From assembly GCA_026990885.1 (NCBI GenBank), contig JALXCO010000042.1:1-8340 (forward strand): 8,340 nt of DNA, written 5' to 3'. This document shows, in pieces, positions 6,196-8,340 of the stretch. Source of the stretch: Desulfurococcales archaeon (GTDB lineage Archaea; Thermoproteota; Thermoprotei_A; Sulfolobales; AG1). Numbering within the stretch: the first letter of the stretch is position 1; every line of letters begins with the position of its first letter. Position numbers and translations under genes: made by a program. Below the pieces are notes generated by a model that saw only the letters and a program-made list of their open reading frames with translations, did not search any database and was not told the origin of the DNA.

Positions 6196-6205
6196 GCTAT
6201 ATTTT
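6196..6205 (-). promoter_or_regulatory. TATA box of tRNA-Thr
   Basis: AAAATATAGC on the minus strand is centred about 32 bp before the mature tRNA 5' end, giving RNA initiation a few bases before the tRNA. A second AAATTTATAGC-like box at 6221-6231 could serve either strand. Confidence 0.5.
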
Positions 6206-6245
6206 GTTTTCGTTGGGTGCGCTATAAATTTTTCTTGCTGTGCCC

Positions 6246-6253
6246 TATATATA
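6246..6253 (+). promoter_or_regulatory. TATA-like box before the CARF-PIN gene
   Basis: TATATATA (in CCCTATATATATCTATAG) would start RNA near 6275, just where the CARF reading frame becomes protein-like. The alternative box CTATAAATTT at 6222-6231 would start RNA near 6252. Confidence 0.35.
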
Positions 6254-6335
6254 TCTATAGGGGTTTGGTTTTAGAGCCCTAGTTGTTTTCTACAGTATTC
6301 CCGCTGAGGCTTCTATAAGCGGTGTTGTTAGGGGC

Positions 6336-7712
6336 TTGGAGGAGTGTGGCGCCGATAAGGTGGTTATTGTCTCCTCCGCTAGGTTCTCCGATCAGGTTTC
6401 CTATCTAGCCAACGTTCTAGGCGGTTGCCTCCGCGGGGGTGTTGCTGTCGAGTCTATATCTGATCTTCCTGGAGCCATGGATCCTGTAAGTATTAAGGCT
6501 ATTGTCGATAAGCTGAGAAGGTTTAGGCCCGGCGATAGGGTTTATTTCGTGTCCTCCGCAGGATCCAGGCTTGAGGTCTCGGTCTACTCCATGGCTCTGA
6601 GGAGGGATATGGTTGACGTGATCTATATACACTTCTACTGGGGGCCGTGGACCGGGGGTTTCTACCCATTCACACCGAAGCCCCTTCAGCCCGTATACGT
6701 TGTTCATCCAGGAGCTGGATACAGCTGCAGGAGCGATACAGAGTCGAGGATAAGTCTTGATTGCCTAGAAAAACTACTTAGCCTCGCTACGGGCGGCAGG
6801 CTGAGGAGGGCCGTCTATAGAGCGCAACTATCCCTAAACAAGGAGATTGGTGGGAGCAGATGCTGCTATGAGGCTGATCTGGAGAGATGCAGCTGCAAGC
6901 CAATGAGGATCACGATGAGAATGCCGAGACCCGGAGGAAACATAGAGGTTGAGGTGGATGATTACTGCAGCCCGAAAAAGGTTGTTGAAGCTGTAGATGA
7001 GCTGTGGAGGCTATTCAGGAGGGCATGCACCCATGGGGAGAGGGATAGATACTGTGAGTTGGGGGAGCTGATATTCAGGGCGAGCGGGATAGCTCAGCCT
7101 GTGGTGGCTGATGTGAAGAGCCTGGGGAACAGGGGTCTTGAGGGGATCGCGAGAGGGAGGGCTGTTTCCGATGCTTTAAACGGGGTTGAGAGGGATATAG
7201 TGATCGATACAAACATGGTTTACAGCGGGATCCACAACCAGCTCTACGAGTCCGAGCGCCTTAGGGAGAGGATAGTGATCCCGAACTGCCTACTTGCGGA
7301 GATGTATAGGCACCAGCTCGAGGGTAAGGCCGGCGTGGATAGGGTGAAGGGCGAGCTCTCCAACCTGCTTGTGAACGAGATAAAGGAGTCGTTCAAGCCA
7401 AGAATACTGTATCAAGCCAACACACTGCCCTGCGAGGTTGGTGTGGGGATGGCTCTAGCAGGAAGAAGCGACCATGTGTTCGCTACTGCAGATGTTTTGG
7501 CGTATGAAAGAATCCCTGAGGAGTTCGGGGTTCCAGCAGTAAGAATAGATGTTGAGCCAGTCTCCAGAGTCGAGTTTGAGAGAGATGGTGTTATGAGGAG
7601 GGTCTCTTACACATACTATGCTCTGGCCCAGTACAGAGCTTTAGCTAGGGAGCTAAGCGGCGTTATTGGAAAACACGTTGAGGGCTTCAGCTTCAATGCT
7701 GTATTTGTCTAG
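6336..7712 (+). CDS. CARF-like domain fused to PIN nuclease (CRISPR-type ancillary ribonuclease)
   Basis: From TTG 6336 the product is 458 residues. The N-terminal 125 form a Rossmann-like CARF fold: DKVVIVSSARFSDQVSYLAN, VAVESI, DPVSIKAIVDKLRRF, DRVYFVSSAGSRLEVSVYSM, VDVIYIHFYWG. CARF domains bind cyclic oligoadenylates made by type III CRISPR Cas10 and switch on an attached effector. The middle is Cys-rich (CCYEADLERCSC near 176-187). The C-terminal PIN domain has DIVIDTNMVY with D291, NCLLAEMYRH with E322, and GRSDHVFATAD with D379 and D386, so the metal-binding acids are all present and an active RNase is expected. CARF-PIN fusions are known among archaeal CRISPR ancillary proteins. The true start is doubtful: the same frame is open from 6261 and encodes RALVVFYSIPAEAS, an ideal first CARF strand, but has no ATG/GTG/TTG there. 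TTG 6336 is the first usable codon. No array or cas gene is nearby. A membrane protein gene follows 58 bp later. Confidence 0.8.
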   Translation: MEECGADKVVIVSSARFSDQVSYLANVLGGCLRGGVAVESISDLPGAMDPVSIKAIVDKLRRFRPGDRVYFVSSAGSRLEVSVYSMALRRDMVDVIYIHFYWGPWTGGFYPFTPKPLQPVYVVHPGAGYSCRSDTESRISLDCLEKLLSLATGGRLRRAVYRAQLSLNKEIGGSRCCYEADLERCSCKPMRITMRMPRPGGNIEVEVDDYCSPKKVVEAVDELWRLFRRACTHGERDRYCELGELIFRASGIAQPVVADVKSLGNRGLEGIARGRAVSDALNGVERDIVIDTNMVYSGIHNQLYESERLRERIVIPNCLLAEMYRHQLEGKAGVDRVKGELSNLLVNEIKESFKPRILYQANTLPCEVGVGMALAGRSDHVFATADVLAYERIPEEFGVPAVRIDVEPVSRVEFERDGVMRRVSYTYYALAQYRALARELSGVIGKHVEGFSFNAVFV

Positions 7713-7758
7713 CCCCTATTTTCTTAGTGCTTAATATGTCTTTAATCCAATTATCTAT

Positions 7759-7765
7759 GGTGATC
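7759..7765 (+). promoter_or_regulatory. Exact GGTGATC Shine-Dalgarno site
   Basis: GGTGATC is the perfect complement to the crenarchaeal 16S rRNA 3' end and lies 5 bp before GTG 7771. It fixes that start and suggests translation as a non-leading cistron, perhaps co-transcribed with the CARF-PIN gene. Confidence 0.75.
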
Positions 7766-7770
7766 AGGCC

Positions 7771-8157
7771 GTGATTGCCAGATCGATATACAACGGGATA
7801 GTAGCTGGAATACTCTCGGCCTTTATAATAGGCTCGATATTCCTTGGTTTGGAATCGGTTGGTGTGGCCTATGTGGATTCTGGCCTCATGATCATTCTAG
7901 CCCTGGGTGTGGGGGCATCCATAACTGTATCATCCATATATAACTCCCTAGCAGTGGCGAGAGCGTTCAGCAAGATCGAGGAAAGGATAGATGATTTAGA
8001 CAGGAAGATGTCTAGGATAGAGAACTACCTAAACATCTATGAGGAGATAGCCAGAGAGAACACAAACACAATCGAGGGGATAGGGGTGAAGATAAGGAAT
8101 CTCGAAGCAAGGGTTAAGGCTGTGGAAAAACTTCTATCGGCAATTCTCGAGGGCTGA
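7771..8157 (+). CDS. Small membrane protein, two TM helices plus C-terminal coiled coil
   Basis: The product is 128 residues, starting GTG 5 bp after an exact Shine-Dalgarno site. Residues about 8-28 (GIVAGILSAFIIGSIFLGL) and 38-60 (MIILALGVGASITVSSI and on) are two hydrophobic helices joined by a short loop. Residues about 65-125 are a charged heptad-patterned coiled coil (FSKIEERIDDLDRKMSRIEN, then IKNLEARVKAVEKLL-like repeats). The layout suggests an oligomeric membrane anchor with a cytoplasmic stalk. No enzymatic motif is seen. It follows the CARF-PIN gene by 58 bp on the same strand, so the two may share a message. A link between a membrane protein and CRISPR signalling would fit known CARF-associated membrane effectors but is only inferred here. 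It ends facing a converging gene at the right edge. Confidence 0.75.
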   Translation: MIARSIYNGIVAGILSAFIIGSIFLGLESVGVAYVDSGLMIILALGVGASITVSSIYNSLAVARAFSKIEERIDDLDRKMSRIENYLNIYEEIARENTNTIEGIGVKIRNLEARVKAVEKLLSAILEG

Positions 8158-8218
8158 GCAGAGCTCTTCCGCTCCCGTATCTATATCCTTGACCTATTGA
8201 TCTGGCAGTCGAGGCATT

Positions 8219-8340
8219 CTATATAGACTGAGTACTCGACGAGCTCGAGGATTTCTTCCTCTTCTCCCTAAGCTTAGCAGCGAGCTCATCAGCGATCTCA
8301 TCAAGGCTCTTGCCCTTAACATCTATACCCTCCTTTATAG
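8219..8340 (-). CDS. Partial minus-strand gene, C-terminal end, frame uncertain
   Basis: A minus-strand frame enters from the right edge and reads IKEGIDVKGKSLDEIADELA, then AKLREKRKK, a serine run and TQSI, stopping at TAG 8219-8221. The first 28 residues are convincingly protein-like. The tail is less so, because the neighbouring frame over the same DNA reads EEEEILELVEYSVYIECLDC and then QINRSRI, stopping at TAG 8181-8183, and looks more like folded protein. Either the protein ends in a flexible Lys/Ser tail, or a one-base frameshift lies near 8258-8275. No family is recognised from this fragment. It converges on the membrane-protein gene. Confidence 0.55.
   Translation of the reverse strand, partial: IKEGIDVKGKSLDEIADELAAKLREKRKKSSSSSSTQSI

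Noticed and set aside
6417..6707. A 96-residue minus-strand frame inside the CARF-PIN gene
   Set aside because: It is antisense to the CARF domain, which has strong secondary-structure logic; the shadow has none.

Overview
The window looks like a variable segment of a hyperthermophilic crenarchaeal chromosome (Desulfurococcales or Thermoproteales type). The reasons are a PaREP1-family protein, many PIN-domain and VapB-like genes, heavy AGA/AGG/ATA codon use, frequent GTG/TTG starts, TATA-like boxes about 25-30 bp before start codons that suggest leaderless messages, one exact GGTGATC Shine-Dalgarno site, and an archaeal tRNA-Thr without an encoded CCA. No database search was possible, so family names rest on motif reading.

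Positions 1-6090 form an AT-rich accessory region with much decay. From the left, on the minus strand, there is a partial gene cut by the window edge (1-271), preceded by a gene that appears broken by a single-base frameshift (272-732). Then comes a VapBC-type toxin-antitoxin remnant: a short intact antitoxin (1050-1184) followed by a VapC PIN toxin readable only across several frameshifts (745-1046). A GNAT acetyltransferase (1341-2138, minus) is followed by a PaREP1 protein with an N-terminal ribbon-helix-helix-like segment (2408-2887, plus). A gene-poor stretch of about 560 bp (2888-3450) holds possible traces of a decayed minus-strand gene. Next is a complete toxin-antitoxin operon on the minus strand. 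A 228-residue protein that appears to fuse a Panacea/DUF4065-like domain to a UPF0175 antitoxin domain (3968-4654) precedes a DUF3368-type PIN toxin (3451-3954). Divergent from it is a 408-residue protein (4771-5997), possibly a distant relative of tRNA-guanine transglycosylase-type TIM barrels.

A tRNA-Thr(GGT) gene (6094-6168, minus) separates this island from GC-richer sequence. The island lies on the 3' side of the tRNA, the side on which tRNA-targeting elements sit, but no duplicated tRNA end or integrase is visible here.

Right of the tRNA is the most notable gene: a CARF-like Rossmann domain joined to a C-terminal PIN nuclease (6336-7712, plus). This is the architecture of a cyclic-oligoadenylate-controlled CRISPR ancillary nuclease, but there is no CRISPR array or other cas gene in the window. 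The first beta strand of the CARF fold is encoded upstream of the first usable start codon, so the 5' end is unresolved. A small protein with two membrane helices and a coiled coil follows 58 bp later (7771-8157). The 3' end of a minus-strand gene of uncertain reading frame enters from the right edge (8219-8340).

The shared theme is stress and defence functions: three PIN nuclease genes of different classes (VapC remnant, DUF3368, CARF-linked), two antitoxins, and possibly a base-modification enzyme, set among decaying genes.
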